DNA of 64,000 bases from Pomacea canaliculata (GCF_003073045.1 NC_037599.1:26202695-26266694), one strand, 5' to 3'; shown: positions 24,345-37,280, numbered from the stretch's first letter. Numbers and translations: made by a program. The notes: generated from the sequence alone by a model not told the origin.

Positions 24345-25246
24345 TGTAACCGGACTGACCGACACCTCTCGCTAGCACCCTATGCTACGCCTTAGCGCCA
24401 AATCAGTCCGTATCCTCTTTGTCGTTCCAGGGAAGAGGACGGAAGTTCCCTAGGAGAATTTTCCTGTCTACGAAAATTCTGGCTCTCGTTAGTCGGGTGC
24501 GTAGTCTAGTTTTTACCTGCCTCGCGTTGTGTTCTTTTTTACCTATACCTATATCTTGCATGCACCCGAACTTCAGCCGACCTTGGAGTCCAACAAAAGA
24601 CCCTGCTTTACTTTTTAACTACACGTAAAGTGTCTTTACAGTCGGTGCGTCAGTTCCGCCGGACCTTCTCGTGTGTTCTCTTCTGCTGCTGTGTCACGAC
24701 TACATACACAGGGACAGTACACAAACCTCGCTCGCGTTCACACGGCAGACATGCGTACGACACACTAGCACTCGCTGACACTAAACGCTCACACGATTAC
24801 TTACAGTTCAAAGACATAAATTTATTTACAATATATACACATCTACCAATAAAACGACTACCAAACTTATACTAGCCTACCCACCTATCTAGCCAAAACC
24901 TAACACCTAACTCCGTGGGATGGGACGCTGAGTGATGCGAGCCGCTATTTCCAGCGGACCACAGCGCCTTGCGGTACTAAGGTACTTCTCGCTAGCTCAG
25001 TCTCAAAACGTTCTTCGCTTACTGCTTTACCAGCAGGACCAGTTCCCGTACCGAGAGAAAAGGCGCGGGCGCTGCCTTACGCCCGCATTTTGTACAGGGC
25101 AGCTTGGGTACCACGTCACCCGCTGATGCTGCCCGTCTCGCGCTGCGCGCCTCTCGATCGACCACGCGTGGGGTGGAAGGGGATGTGGGGTGGAGGGACT
25201 AGACAATGTCAGCAGTACCGCTGACCTAAACAGCGCTCCCGCTACA
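24345..25246 (-). mobile_element. 902-bp probable solo LTR inside exon 3 of GIMAP-5
   Basis: Minus-strand ends TGTAGCGG...GGTTACA give the TG...CA termini of an LTR, with 4-bp target duplications ATTC at 25247-25250 and 24341-24344. No gag/pol-like frame lies inside. Its removal leaves an uninterrupted GIMAP reading frame, which fixes the borders precisely. A 4-bp duplication suits Gypsy-type elements, but the family is not proven. Confidence 0.8.
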
Positions 25247-25936
25247 GAATAATTGCAGACAGATGGGCCAAAAATGTTTTTTAACGTCCAAAACGCTTCG
25301 TATTCTTCCTGTGGAATATAAAGTAAACACATCCTTTCTATCAGCTTTACGAAGATTGGATAACATACCTTCTTGTTTTAAAAGAATGCTCTCAGTAAAT
25401 TCTATTGAAAACAGGTTACCATCTGCTATAGTAAACCGGTATGATACAAACAAAAATAAACTCCTCTGGTGGTGACAAATGCAGATATATTCCTAGTTGG
25501 CAAAACTATGCTGTGCTAGTCTCTAGCTGGATCAGTAGAAAAGGGTCATGGTGGCGGGTAAATGTAGAAAATTCCACAGGAAAATCTCATTGCACTACCT
25601 ACAGTGATACAGGGTACACTAGTAGGTGACTACGAGGTTTCTCAGTTCCCATAAATCATTGTTTCAGGGAAATGTTTTACAAACTAACCGCGGTAAAGCG
25701 ACGATCACAGCGAAACACCAGGAGCACCACGTGAGGGCCGGGACCGGCAATGGCGACGCTCTTGGCAACCTCTCGCAGCACTTCCTCTTCCGGTCTGTGG
25801 GTGTCGCACAAGCCAGGTGTGTCTGTTACCTGCATGGTGATAACAAACGTGAAGGTTCCTGCTCTTAAAACAAGTGATGTTGTGGTGGGGCCAGACGTCA
25901 GGATTTACAATTCTATAATTCTCAGAAATTTTGAGC

Positions 25937-26005
25937 AAAAAAAAAAAAAAAAAAGTAGGCACAGAGAGAGAGAGACCAACACCACCACCACCACCACCAC
26001 CACAA
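25937..26005. repeat. Poly(A) and (ACC)n simple repeat
   Basis: An A-rich run of about 18 followed by an AG tract and about seven ACC triplets, in an intron of GIMAP-5. Confidence 0.8.
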
Positions 26006-27307
26006 CAAAAGACAACAATGTTCAAAATATATTTCCTAGTTTAGCTTTATCGAAGTTGATGTAAAGCAGACTGTTACTAAACCGTTTATTGCTCTCTGTG
26101 AGTCTAGAAATCAACTCACTGTCATTGTATCTACCGATGTAATTGTTATTACTTAATTTATCTTTTGACAACTTTAGCTTTGCCTGAACACCTTTTCAGA
26201 GACAGTTTCGTATATACTACTGCTCGTTTTTCTTTATCCTTCAGGTGGGAATACCGCATGCATAGGTCTCATATTTGAAAAAAATGTGAACTTCTCCTAT
26301 GTCTTACTTGTAAACATAATTTTATCTGTATCTGTGCTCCATCAGCTCAAGAGAACTCATCTGTTTATAGACCTGTAGACACATGTCGTCCAGTTCTGCA
26401 TGAGCATTCTGACACACTTCTGTACCAGACGACAGCCCTCGGCCGATCTCAAACTTATCTTCACCCAGAGGAGTGTTGCCAAGGGAGCTCTTGCCTGCAC
26501 CGGTCTTGCCCAGGAGGACCACTCGGATCTCATTGGTATCACCTGCAAACAGGATGACGGAGAAAAACAAGGAAATCTTGTCATTCGTAAGGCCATGACC
26601 CTATTCCATGTGCCTTGTGACAATATATTTCAGTCATGATTTCGGTTTCACTAACTGAATTTTAATAGTCTAGAAAGTCCAATATGCTTTTTAGTACTTC
26701 ATGCTGCAGACCACATGTATATTAAAGAGCGATCCTTGTCTTTAACTTAACATCTTGATTTACTAGGAAGGTGAATATAAAGACAAGTAGTTCATCCTTA
26801 TTAAACAATAGAGATGACATTTAAAGATCAACATAAAATGATGGATACCTAGCTAACAAGCTTATATATCAATATATATTTAAAGAGAAAGAGAGACAGA
26901 GAGAGGATTACAATTGTTAAAAAGAAGCTCATAGAAACCTGCAGACATCTTTGCGTTTCCTCCTCTCTTCACTTAAGGATATTTGGACAAACACTGATCT
27001 CACCTGGTAATTACACAGAAATATGGACAATATACTGGACTGATGTCTTTCTCAAACACAAAGCATCCCATGATTCCCTCTAACATATGCACACAGCGAT
27101 ATGAACAAGTGAGTCATAAACTAGTGTGGGGTTCTGATCATCCGGAAAAACCCAATTATGAAACAGAAACAAGCGGAATTGGAATAAGTTCATCGTACGA
27201 TCACAATATAAAGAGTACACATCAGACAACACACATTGCATATCAAACAACACGCTGTATAACCAACTACATGACCAACGGATGAGCCACTTTGAGTCTC
27301 TACTCAC

Positions 27308-27480
27308 GATTCTTCAACTGTAGCGACTGTAGTCGATGTCGACGGCGTCAGAAGTAGAGCGATAACTCTAGTCATCGGCTGGCAAGGTCGTCAACAGCTG
27401 GCATGATTGACAGGCGAGACTCCATCCCCTTGCCTAGCGCTGGGGCTGTGCGGTTCGTAACTCTGTCTGTCTCTGGTACT
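27308..27480 (-). other. Putative 5' untranslated exon of GIMAP-5
   Basis: Minus strand ends GAAGAATC|gtgagtag. The preceding 170 bp are comparatively GC-rich and upstream of GIMAP-5 in the right orientation, like the first exons proposed for GIMAP-4 and -6. The upper limit is a guess. Confidence 0.35.
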
Positions 27481-29354
27481 TGGCCCTGTTAGGACAACTT
27501 TTAGTGAACTTCAGCAGCCACACACTGGATGCTGGGCTCTCGTGTAGAGCTGGTGAACCACACTGTTTCCTGGAATTACAGCTGACGTGTCGTTTCTAGA
27601 GACTGTTGCAGTGAAATAGAGGTAAAGGTCAAGGGTGAAGGCAGCTCTTCCACACCGACTGCTGGCTGCCTGAAAGTTCGAACCCAAAACTGCTCGTGTG
27701 GTTTCTCAAAAACTGGGAACATTTTCTGGTAAATGATTCTAACTCAGCTGGTGCAAATAGACAAGTATAAGGTGTTTCAAGATGTCTGCATGAACAGGCT
27801 TTGACTTAATAATACAAACATGGAATGCAAATAAAGTTTCCTTCCATCATTGTCTTTACAGTTCAGTCGATGTTGTACAGTCGTAAAATCACACTAAATC
27901 GATAGTTGAGCATAAAACTCTTAACTGTGCAGAGTTAATTACATACATGTATTGATTATATATTTTTTATATATATTCACGCAGTTACACGACCACGTAA
28001 CTTTATAAAAACAATAATAATTATTAATAAAGAGGAGGTTAAAAAAGCTTAAATGAGACACAAAAACAGTCACATTAAAGCACAAAGACAGACAGGAAGA
28101 TAAACAAACTAGAAAATAGAAGCACAGTCACGAGACAGACACACAAAGCTAGGAAGACACACAGGAAAACAAGAAGACAGAAGCACAGACAGGAGATAGA
28201 AACATTCAAACACAGAGCCAGAACAAATAAAAATAATGAAAGACGACAAATAGAAAGGAAAACATAAACAGACACTTTTGCTTGAGCTTGTAGACAACAT
28301 CGAGAATGATAATTTTAAGTGCTTATTTTTTGAAACTTGCTTTATTGCTTTATCAGAGGATGCAAGAAGTAACCTGAGACCAAACACTTCTGTACTTCTG
28401 TAGTGTGACATTTATAGAGCAGGACTTGCTGTGACACCCACTGTCTTATATTAGTATATCTATATATAGCTAGCACTTGACTTCTCTGTTTTAGCTGAGC
28501 ACACTTTACAAGTTATATTATTGGGATTAATAAAGCTAGTCATTTTTAAATTTATTATAAAGAGATAGTGTAATACATATGCCTTCAAATACAATACTCA
28601 CACAATATCAAATACATAAAAACATTTGCTAAATACTACAATATAGAGAAACGACACACTCACACGCTTACACACACGCTCTCTCTCTCTCACACACACA
28701 CACAAAATATAGTTTGGTAGTATTATAGTCCGCATAACATAGAGTAATAAGAATTTTAACTTTTTGTTCCATACTCAAAGAGAGGTTGTAAAATAAAAAC
28801 AAACAGAAAATCTCCTAATAACTATTAATAATAATCTGAAGCCTGACAGTTTTAAATTGAAACATTCAAGAGGCAAAACTGATATTCGTCACTCGACATA
28901 AAAATTGATAGGTTACAGTAATCTCTCACAGCAATTAGTCAACTGCTTTTACCATTTAATGTTTATTACTTTGCCTGGTCTTAAGCATAATCATCTTATC
29001 CGCTGATGATTAGTTAATTTGTCATGAACATTCTTTGTCCCCGATTCTGTATTCTCACGAAGACAGAAAGACATGAGAAGTATAATGCTAACTTTTCATT
29101 CTGTAGTATTAACTTTCATATTTTCTTACTTAAGTGTAAAGTAAGAAGAATAAAAATATTTTAAAACTTTACATGGCGAAGAGAGCAAAAAACTTATGTA
29201 CAACTTTGTCAAGTCCTAGAGTTCAAGTTCTGCTTATCAAACTGATTTTATTCACATATTTCCAAACTGATTATGACTTATTTAGACAGACTGCACCAGC
29301 ACACCAGCAGCAGCACCTCTGTGCATCAAATGTGTGACAACATCAGATAAGTAT
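27481..29354. other. Intergenic, no gene recognised
   Basis: AT-rich sequence between GIMAP-5 and GIMAP-6. A LINE-like 3' tail (ttgggattaataaagctagtcat, about 28520-28545) and CA/CT microsatellites near 28660-28705 are present. Open frames at 28075-28411 are low-complexity. Confidence 0.4.
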
Positions 29355-30000
29355 TTACATAACAGAGCACTGCTTTTCTTGCATCAGTTTCAATCCCTTT
29401 TCAGATGCAATCTTAATGACTTGCTCAAACACTGGTTCGAGAGCTTTCCCTATGACCTTCACCCAGTTCTTCAAAATATCCAGGAGGACATTTTCTTCAA
29501 CGATGTCCTGTCTGACGGTCCTGGTGGCGTCTGCTCGCGTGACGTTGTCCTGCTTCATGCGTCGCAGGATCATTGGCTCCACATCCCTGCCGATATCCTC
29601 ACACAGCTTGTTACTGAAGTGCCGGCCACCATTTTTTTTAATCAGTTCCTTAAATGCAAAAGCAGGCTGACATAACAACTATTGATAACAGTTTTAAAAA
29701 AGTAATATTTTAAATTTTACCACACTATAGATAATGACTCTTTATCACCCCACTGCCATGTTTTGTGCATTTCGCGTTAACCCAGAGAAAGTGTAGACGT
29801 CTAGACTGTGTCTAAATTTTTGAAATCGTTGTTTATATGCTATCGTTAAATGTTATCATTTTACTTAAAGTACACAGTCAGTATGAAAGCCTACTTAAAT
29901 TTTTAATGTTGTCATCCAATTTCATTCATATCCTTATTTTACAATTTTATATCTTTGTGCTCCACTCATTTGTAAGTGCGTTGATCCTGCTGTCAAGAGG

Positions 30001-30034
<34 letters not shown>

Positions 30035-33000
30035 CACACGCCATGCTTTTATCAAATTGGATTTAATTTTCAAGCTCGAGAAAAAAGAAATGTTTGAAAG
30101 GAAGTGGTTGACGGACCTGAATCCGTGACAGTAAGTCCTTCGCTTGTTGTCTTCTGTCCTCAGGCTGGGCCTTGTTGTCGACAGCAAAGTATCTGCCGGA
30201 GGAGTCAGAGATCAGTTCTTGTAGAGTTGGTGGAGATTTCTCGTGTATCATTGATTCCAGAGCCGATTGTCTTTCGTCTGAAAAATCGACAAGTCCGTAG
30301 ACAAGGCAAGATTTGTGGGAATATGTTAAAGAAGTGCTGCCTAATCAACAGGCTACTTATATGTGACTTCAGGGGTAAGGAAGACTTCTTTCCCAACACA
30401 GATGAGAACTACGAGGCCTAATGGCTTTTGTCTCATGAATAAAATACTCCAAGGTTGAAAAAGAACTGAGCTGATGGTAACTTAAAAAAATTCAGACCTT
30501 GAGTTTCTTTAATTTTAACCTGCCTCTGCTTTAAAATGTAGTCAGTTTAGGAAGCTTGGAAGTACATCCAGTCATGACCCTCGTGCTGTTGGGGCAAAAT
30601 ATATATTTAAGAAAATATTGTTTAATGCTTGTAGGTCAACAAAGGTCAGCCACAACACACCTGGGTTACCAGTGATCTGGTCTATTCCTACGAAAACGAG
30701 GAATAAAAACTTGCAGAAGTCATGGCCAAACATGCCTTTGAGAGTGATGTAGGCTGTGTACTCTTCCTGCAAAGAAACAAAATGGTATCTGAAATTTGTT
30801 TTAGTATTTCAAAGTGAAGACTTCCTTTACATAATAGCATTAGTGGCTCTCAAACTTCTTGGTAAGTGTTTATCATCTGCCTTTTCCTTTCTTTAGAATA
30901 CTAACAGGCAAAATGCCCCCTCCATAGACTTTGTAATATCATTCTCTACCAACATAATAAGAAGATCTCTTAAGCTCAGTATTCCCATACTGAGAATTGA
31001 CCTATTCAAGACGAGCCTGAAATATGTTGGCAGTGTTCTTTGCAACTTGTCCTCAAATCTATGAAGAAAGGATTCCAGTCTGTACAGGTTCGAGGTGGGA
31101 CTCCTACGACACCTTTTCCAAACCCTTTGATTCCCTACAGAGGCTTTCTACCGAGCTTAATCGTCTTTACTCGCACGGCTAATGTAATATTTAACGCATA
31201 TTGCCAGTCCTCTAACCAACCATAATATCTTTATCAATTCAGTTATCAACCAACATCTGTATATATTATAATTACTCTCTATGTTTTTATTGTTTTAAAT
31301 TAATGTATATTTTTATTTTTGCTACATAACCCGAGGACCAAATGTAAACAAAAGAATAATTTGTGCTTATTCTGTTTCCTTCGTAAATAAAGATTTGTAA
31401 ATTGTTATTTCTTCACCCCTCGTCATCGCTTCGCATTTTCCTTGTTTTCATTGGTTGCACAAGGAAGATAATTATCTAGCATAGTAAGAGAACAATATAA
31501 AGTGACCAGACGTCCCGCTTTTGACCTCGTGTCCCGCCAGTTCATAAAATGTTTGGGTGGGACGCCCAATGTCCCGCTTTCTGGCAAGTCCATCAATGTC
31601 CCGCATGTATTTAAAAGTATGATTACCGTAAACTGATTCGCATCCGCGCCTTAAGGTTTGGCGGTGTCTTTTTGATCCCTACTTATTGTTCGTTGCTCTG
31701 CGGCCTCCCGTGTTTGACTCGTGACGACAATGACCTGCCGGCCGATATCTTATTGCACGCGCCGCTGGAACATCGCCGGTGGTCGTCTGCTCGTCTTTCT
31801 TTAAGGTGTCAGCTTCTTTGGTTACGGTTGTCCGAGGTCCCCCACTTCCCAATGGCATTAACTTTCCTCCCTATCCTAACCCCACTCCAGCAGGTGACTA
31901 CACCCCAAACCTAGTGATAATTGAATGGACAACAAATGAGTACATAATGGCTTTCACCTGCCGAATTTTTTGTGTAAAGTGAAGCTGTTTGGAGTCGCTC
32001 ATTTTCCTTTGAAGTCAGCCGCCCCCTTCCCCTTTGCCCTCTAACGTCTCCATCAGACATGTCAGTCTGTTATTATTTTTTATCTTTTTACTTTGTATGT
32101 TACAATGCTACAGACTGCCGATTTCTGACTCTGTTGTACTTGATATAATAAATTTTTAGCAAATTAACCTAGGCTAAATTTTTAAAAATGAAAACAATTG
32201 CATTTTACATTTTGGCAGACGATGCCGATGCAAAGGCATCCATAGGCCGTACTTAGCCCACCCCTAGTAGAGAGTTGTAGATTAATGTAGTTTGCTTGGT
32301 GATGGAGAGACGGGAAGAGAAAGTTTCATTGTGTCGTGAAGTAAGTATGGGAAACAAGCTCCTTTGACATCTGACTTAGGGCCTAGAGGTTATAGTGCCA
32401 GCGGCGGGCCCCAGGCCTGACGAGAGGGGGGACAGGGGGGTCTGGTGTACCCGGGCCCGCGGCTGTCAAGGGGGCCCGGCCTTGGTCAGTAGATTTTTTT
32501 TTCTTCTTCTCCTTTTCTTTTTCTTTTAAAGAAAGGTCTAAGGACAGAACACCCAAGCATTACACATGCAGAAGTTGAGTTTCAAGTGTAGATATTGAGA
32601 TTCGAATTGTAAACATACATTATATACTGGGAAAATAATTTACGATTACAAGTACAAGGGGCCCGGAGAGGTCGTCTGTCCCGGGGCCCGGGCTGGCTCT
32701 CGGCGGCCCTGGCGGGCCCCATCCTCTCCATTCACATAGTGGCAATACATCAGTAACATACCCACCTCTCTACTGTCAATTCTAACCAGCTTGCAGGTCC
32801 CCCAAGGGGCACATTAATTCATTCGCGATAAATCCTGGTAGTCCGGCGGCCTTCTGACACCTGGCCCGCTATCCCGACGCCTACGTTCGGCCTGGAAATT
32901 GTATACTGCAGACTTGAAACTTAACATCTGTAGGTGTAATGCTTGGGTGTTCCTACTTCAAAACATCCTTTAAGAGAAAAGAAAAAGAAGAAGGAAAACA

Positions 33001-36000
33001 ATCCTCTGACCAATGTCGGGCCCCTTTCACAACCGCGGCCCGGGTACATCAGATACCCTGCAATCTCATCAAGCCTACGACAGTACATTTCCCCTTGCCT
33101 CTCGTTATTTCGTCCTCCCGCGTGTTTTCCGCTGCCCAGCATTTTTTTCACTTCCAGTAATCCTTTTCTTTGAGTACGGGTCAGTGACTGAACTAATGTC
33201 GGGGACGACACGAACATCGACGTTTAACAGGGACCTACAGGCCGAGTTCCCATTTATAAAGAAGGCAAGAGGAATCAACAATGTCAGTGGAGTGCGGTAC
33301 GACAAATGTGGATCACAGTTTTCTGTCGCACATGGTGGACGCAGTGATATAACCAAACACCTGAATACGGATCACCATAAGAACGCTTTGAAGTTGGAAG
33401 CTTCTAGTAAGCCTATCAACAGGTACCTCTCCAATGTTGAACCTGGCCATCAAGAAGTCAAGTTAGCAGCCGCAGAAGGTACTTTGCGTATCATACAGTT
33501 TTCCATAATCACAGTTTCAGATCAATGGATTGCACGTCGAAATTGCTTCAAAAAATGTATGATCCCAAACTCACATGTGCAAGAACCAAATATGAAGCAA
33601 TCGTTACAAACGTCTTGGCTCCTTTTATAATGAATAAAGTGAAGAAGCAGTTGAGTGGTGCCCGTTTTGTGACAGTGTTCACGGATGCTTCGAATCACAA
33701 AGACGTGAAGTTGTTTCCGCTGATGATACGATATTTTGTCCCACTGTCGGGCGTGCAAATTCAAATATTGGAAATATAATAACTTCCAGGAGAAACTGCT
33801 GAGATTATTTGCCAATTTATTGCAAATTGTTTACTAAAACATGAACTGAAAGAGAAAATTGTAAGTTTGTGCCCCGACAACGCGCACACTAATTTTGGAG
33901 GACTGAAACGGAGAGGACAAAATAACGTTTTTTGCAAAATTGCAAGATTCTGTTGGTGTTGGCAAAATACTGTTAGGAATTGGCTGTGCTGCCCATATAG
34001 TACACAACGCCATGCAAGCTGCTGCAGATTGTCTACCAATAGACGTGGAAACAATAACAATGAAAATTTATTATTACTTCTACATCTACACCGTTCGCGT
34101 GGAATCTTTAAAAGAGTTTTGCCAATGTTGAATACAACAGAATTTTGGGATGTGGAAAGACCAGATGGTTCTCTCTTATGCCTGCGGTGAATAGACAACT
34201 AAAGTTATTTCCTGGTTTAAAATCATATTTCTTGTCTCAAGAGAAGTGTCCCACAAATATCAAAAGCTTCTTTGAAAACCCGTGTGCTGAATTGTGGCTG
34301 TATTTTGTACACATTGCGGCAATATTCCACGCAACAGTTCTACGTATTGAGGAACAGACTGTCAGTGCTCGTGAAGTATCTTCTGCCCTTTACGAGTTGC
34401 TTCAGAAATGCACGAAAAGAAGCGCGAAAAGCTTCCTCCCCAACGAAGTATGTGTGCTATTTGCTGATTTGGAACACACCGGGCTGGTTAGAAGAACTGC
34501 TGTAGTTGCGACAATTGTAAACTTTTATGATAATTGAGCTGAGTATCTCAGAGAGAGAGAGAGAGGCGGCCAATTTGACTATGTCAACACTTTCGGTTGG
34601 ATAGCACTGAAAGATGTTCCATTCTGGAAAAACGTTTCAGAAAGCCTTCAATTATTTGCGTCAAAACTTCCCCCAATAGAGATAAATGATAAAGAGTTAT
34701 TTGACGAGATTAATTATGTGGCAAAGTTCGCTTCCTCAGATAAGATTTCGGATTGGAATCCCCAGAAGAAAGCAATCGATGCTCGATGGGTTGAATTTTT
34801 TTTCATTTTCAGAAAAATTTTGTGCCCTATGGACAAATACAAAAGATTGTGGAGTTGGTTCTGTGTCTACCAGGAACTAACGCTGGGACTGACAGTATTC
34901 TCTGCAATGAACGCCATGTGGACCAGTGAACAGACACAGTTAAAAGTGGAAACACAGGACTTTTAATTGTTAAGTGCAATTTTGACAGCGAAAATTCAGG
35001 AAATCCTTGTGAAAAAAAACTTATTACACTATCTTCACAGTTTATGAAGTACGGTTTGGGAGCAACAGCCTCGCAAGATGAAGGTGCCGGACCATCGTCA
35101 GCACGATAATGTGTTACAGCGCCTCCCCTCACGTCCGCAAAGTTTTACTTTTTTATTTTTAAAATGGAATACTGTAGCGGCGTGGACTGATCTGCCGTTG
35201 AAAGCATCACTACTCGGCAAAGTCAGAGGAAAGGTTTCCCTCCCCCACCCCACCTTTTTAGGCGCTCTTTGTCGGTGACCATCATCGGCAAGCGTCCCGC
35301 TTTCGCTCCCGAAACGTCTGCTCACCTTAAGAACATCTAAGACAGCGGTTCTCAACCTGTGGGGCGCGCCCCCCTTGCGGGGGGGGGGGCGCGACGTGCT
35401 TAGAAGGGGGGCGCGAAGGTGGGTCATTTTTTTTAAAGTTTCTTATACCGGTATTAGTGAAATTAGCTTACATTGCTGGCTAAGGGGGGCGCGCGGACGT
35501 ACCTTTGTTAGTCAGGGGGGCGTCACAAGTAAAAGGTTGAGAACTGCTGCTCTAAGACATTATACACACATCATACATTTTGAAAGGTAAGTCACGTAGG
35601 CAAGTAACATTTTTCAAAAATAATAATTGAAAAGCAAATAAATTAAGTACCCACCGAGGTGAATCGCCCATCACAGCGCAACACCATGAGGATCACGTGG
35701 GGGCCAGGCTTAGCAACCGCAACACTTTTAGAAACCTCCCGTAACACTTCCTGCTCAGTTTTGTTTGTGTCACATAAGCCAGGAGTGTCTACCACCTGCA
35801 TGTTATATTACAGTTGTCATAGCTCATTGATCACTGTTAATGAGGTTCGTGAAAAATTTTTGTCTCTCTCTATTGTAATAATAATAATAAATGTTTGGGA
35901 GGCCATGTAGCCTATAGGCTATATATATCACCATCAGATGCTACTGGTTACATGCGTGTTAACTCTGTATGTGTGTGTGTCTTCTATGTAATGCTAAATT

Positions 36001-37280
36001 GAGTACAAGTGGTTTCATTAAAGTCAGTAGGCTTAAGACACTAAATGAGACTTGACACAACATACTGATGTAGTGTGTCGACGTATTTTACTGAGAGATC
36101 ATATTGACACTTTCATGAAACAAAATCCAAGCCGATCATCTTCCCCCTTAAGGACAAGTAACCTGTTTTTAAAATAAACGGGGCATGAATTATAAGATAA
36201 CAGTTTCTGATAGTTCATTGGACACGTTAGAGAAATGTCAATTTTACATTGTGATATCGGAGACTAGGATAATAACAACAAAAACAAGAACTTTAATAAT
36301 GAACAGGGTGTTACAGACAGACCATATAAAAATCAACCCCCGAAAAAAACAAAAAAACAAAAAAGCAAAAATCAAAAAACAACCAAAACAAAACAAATAA
36401 AAGCTTTTCTACAAACCACTAGGTTAACGCCCTCGATTAAAGTGTCGGCGAACTGACAATTCTCAGTTCCAGAGGACAGCCCCCGGCCGACCTCAAACGC
36501 CTCCAGACCCAAAAAAGTGTTGCCAAGGGAACTCTTGCCTGCACCCGTCTTGCCCAGGAGAACCACTCGGCATTCATCCTTGTCGTCTTCGTGTAAACAG
36601 ATGATATCATCGTGATGAGACAAACATTACTAACAAATTACCACTCTCCGAGAACTCGATATCTACGAATACAATGAAACATTACCACGTTTGTACGTTT
36701 TAATTATTTTAAAAGGTTTGAGTTCTTTCTAATGTTAAATACACCATATAGCTTCTGTCCTGGCTGAAAAGTATTTACTTATCTTTATCATACGTAACAA
36801 TGATCATAAGTGTCATAGAGCAGGGATATGGAAAAACTTGTGAACACTCGACTAAGTCTATCATATATATCTGAGCACTGAGCTCTGTAACTACAGGACA
36901 GCTTGTAGTTTATAAAATAAAGAAAAGAAATAAGGGTACGTGTTGTTATGACAAAAAGACACGCAGAAGTGAGTGGAAAAGAAAGGAAAGAAGAAGGGAA
37001 GTGGGTGGGTTGGTATATGCTGAGCGACAACTAAGGGTATATCACGATAAGCAGATAAGCCCTGCAAACAAATGCCGCATGTAAAGAAATAACAGCGTGT
37101 CCGAACCCAGAGCTGAGCCCGGGACAGCCAACCTACGAAAGAAAGGAGAAAGGCGTGTAAACAAACACACAAACAAACAGACACAAAGACAGTCTTACGG
37201 CCACGAACATGCACAAACAGACGACAGATACCGAGACAGAAAAAAACCCAGTGTACCTTTTGACATGTCGCCAATTATTT
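29355..37280 (-). CDS. GIMAP-6: AIG1/GIMAP-family GTPase with CaaX C-terminus
   Basis: Six coding exons: complement(29355..29648), (30117..30277), (30661..30766), (35655..35795), (36417..36586) and (37257..37280, ATG at 37266) give 293 aa. The first exon contributes only MSK plus one base before AAAG|gtacac, phase 1, which matches the next exon. G1 GKTGAGKS is at 15-22, G3 DTPG at 63-66, the family box LRCDGRFT near 99-106, G4 is VGID at 133-136. The C-terminus is helical and ends QCSVM, a CaaX prenylation box. Exons of 141 and 106 nt equal those of GIMAP-2. The 4.9-kb third coding intron is filled with a hAT transposon, a hAT MITE and a LINE tail. It is the only DTPG-type gene here with an apparently complete set of exons including the start. 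Confidence 0.87.
30002..30035. repeat. (GAT)n microsatellite
   Basis: About eleven GAT triplets in the last intron of GIMAP-6. Confidence 0.9.
30930..31400 (+). mobile_element. LINE 3' end fragment
   Basis: Plus-strand frames show degraded similarity to a LINE ORF2 C-terminus (LRIDLFKTSLKYVGSVL pattern), followed by a 3' UTR ending in aataaagatttgtaaattg. It is broken by frameshifts and lies in the large intron of GIMAP-6. Clade not assigned. Confidence 0.45.
31502..35326 (+). mobile_element. Decayed hAT DNA transposon in a GIMAP-6 intron
   Basis: Ends gtgaccagacgt (from 31502) and acgtctgctcac (to 35326) are near-perfect inverted repeats, each next to a cgtcccgctttyg motif. Between about 33198 and 34960 several frames encode hAT transposase pieces: a BED-type zinc finger (KCGSQFSV ... 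HLNTDHH), FVTVFTDASNHKD, LMIRYFVPLSGVQ, CAAHIVHNAMQAA and SLKEFC. At least four frameshifts separate them, so it is inactive. No clear 8-bp target duplication is visible. An inverted pair of GC-rich repeats (32439-33062) is nested in its 5' part. Confidence 0.7.
32439..33062. repeat. Inverted pair of a GC-rich repeat
   Basis: Left arm about 32439-32600 and right arm about 32890-33062 are reverse complements with divergence (shared markers gtacccgggcc, ttggtcag, gaacacccaagcattaca). The left copy extends into a GGGCCC-rich stretch to about 32725. The arms could form a stem of about 160 bp with a 290-bp loop. Confidence 0.65.
35343..35549. mobile_element. hAT-type MITE, copy 2
   Basis: 207-bp relative of the 3021-3197 element, starting CAGCGGTTCTCAACCT and ending AGGTTGAGAACTGCTG, with flanks atctaaga / ctctaaga (7 of 8 matching target duplication). 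It lies next to the hAT transposon in the same GIMAP-6 intron. Confidence 0.78.

Larger units (their letters stand above)
22668..26542 (-). pseudogene. GIMAP-5: DTPG-type GIMAP gene broken by a solo LTR and a LINE
   Basis: Recognisable exons on the minus strand: 26373..26542 (G1 GKTGAGKS), 25689..25829 (G3 DTPG and CDRRFT), exon 3 in two pieces 25247..25308 and 24297..24340, 23520..23671, and a last exon starting at 22868 that loses GIMAP similarity near 22668. Without the 902-bp LTR and one 4-bp duplicate, exon 3 is 106 nt, exactly the length in GIMAP-2, -6 and -8, and the frame is open through the G4 region FVGID. The 3' part, including any CaaX end, is replaced by a LINE. The upstream start exon was not found; a 5' exon candidate ends AATC|gtgagt at 27308. 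The locus is probably non-functional, although transcription through or around the insertions cannot be excluded. Confidence 0.82.

Noticed and set aside
27308..27420. A coding start exon for GIMAP-5 beginning ATGACTAGAG
   Set aside because: It reaches the donor in phase 2 whereas the P-loop exon needs phase 1, so it is treated as untranslated.
33013..33630. 205-codon open frame as a host gene
   Set aside because: Its first part is translated GC-rich repeat and the rest is a BED finger of a broken hAT transposase.
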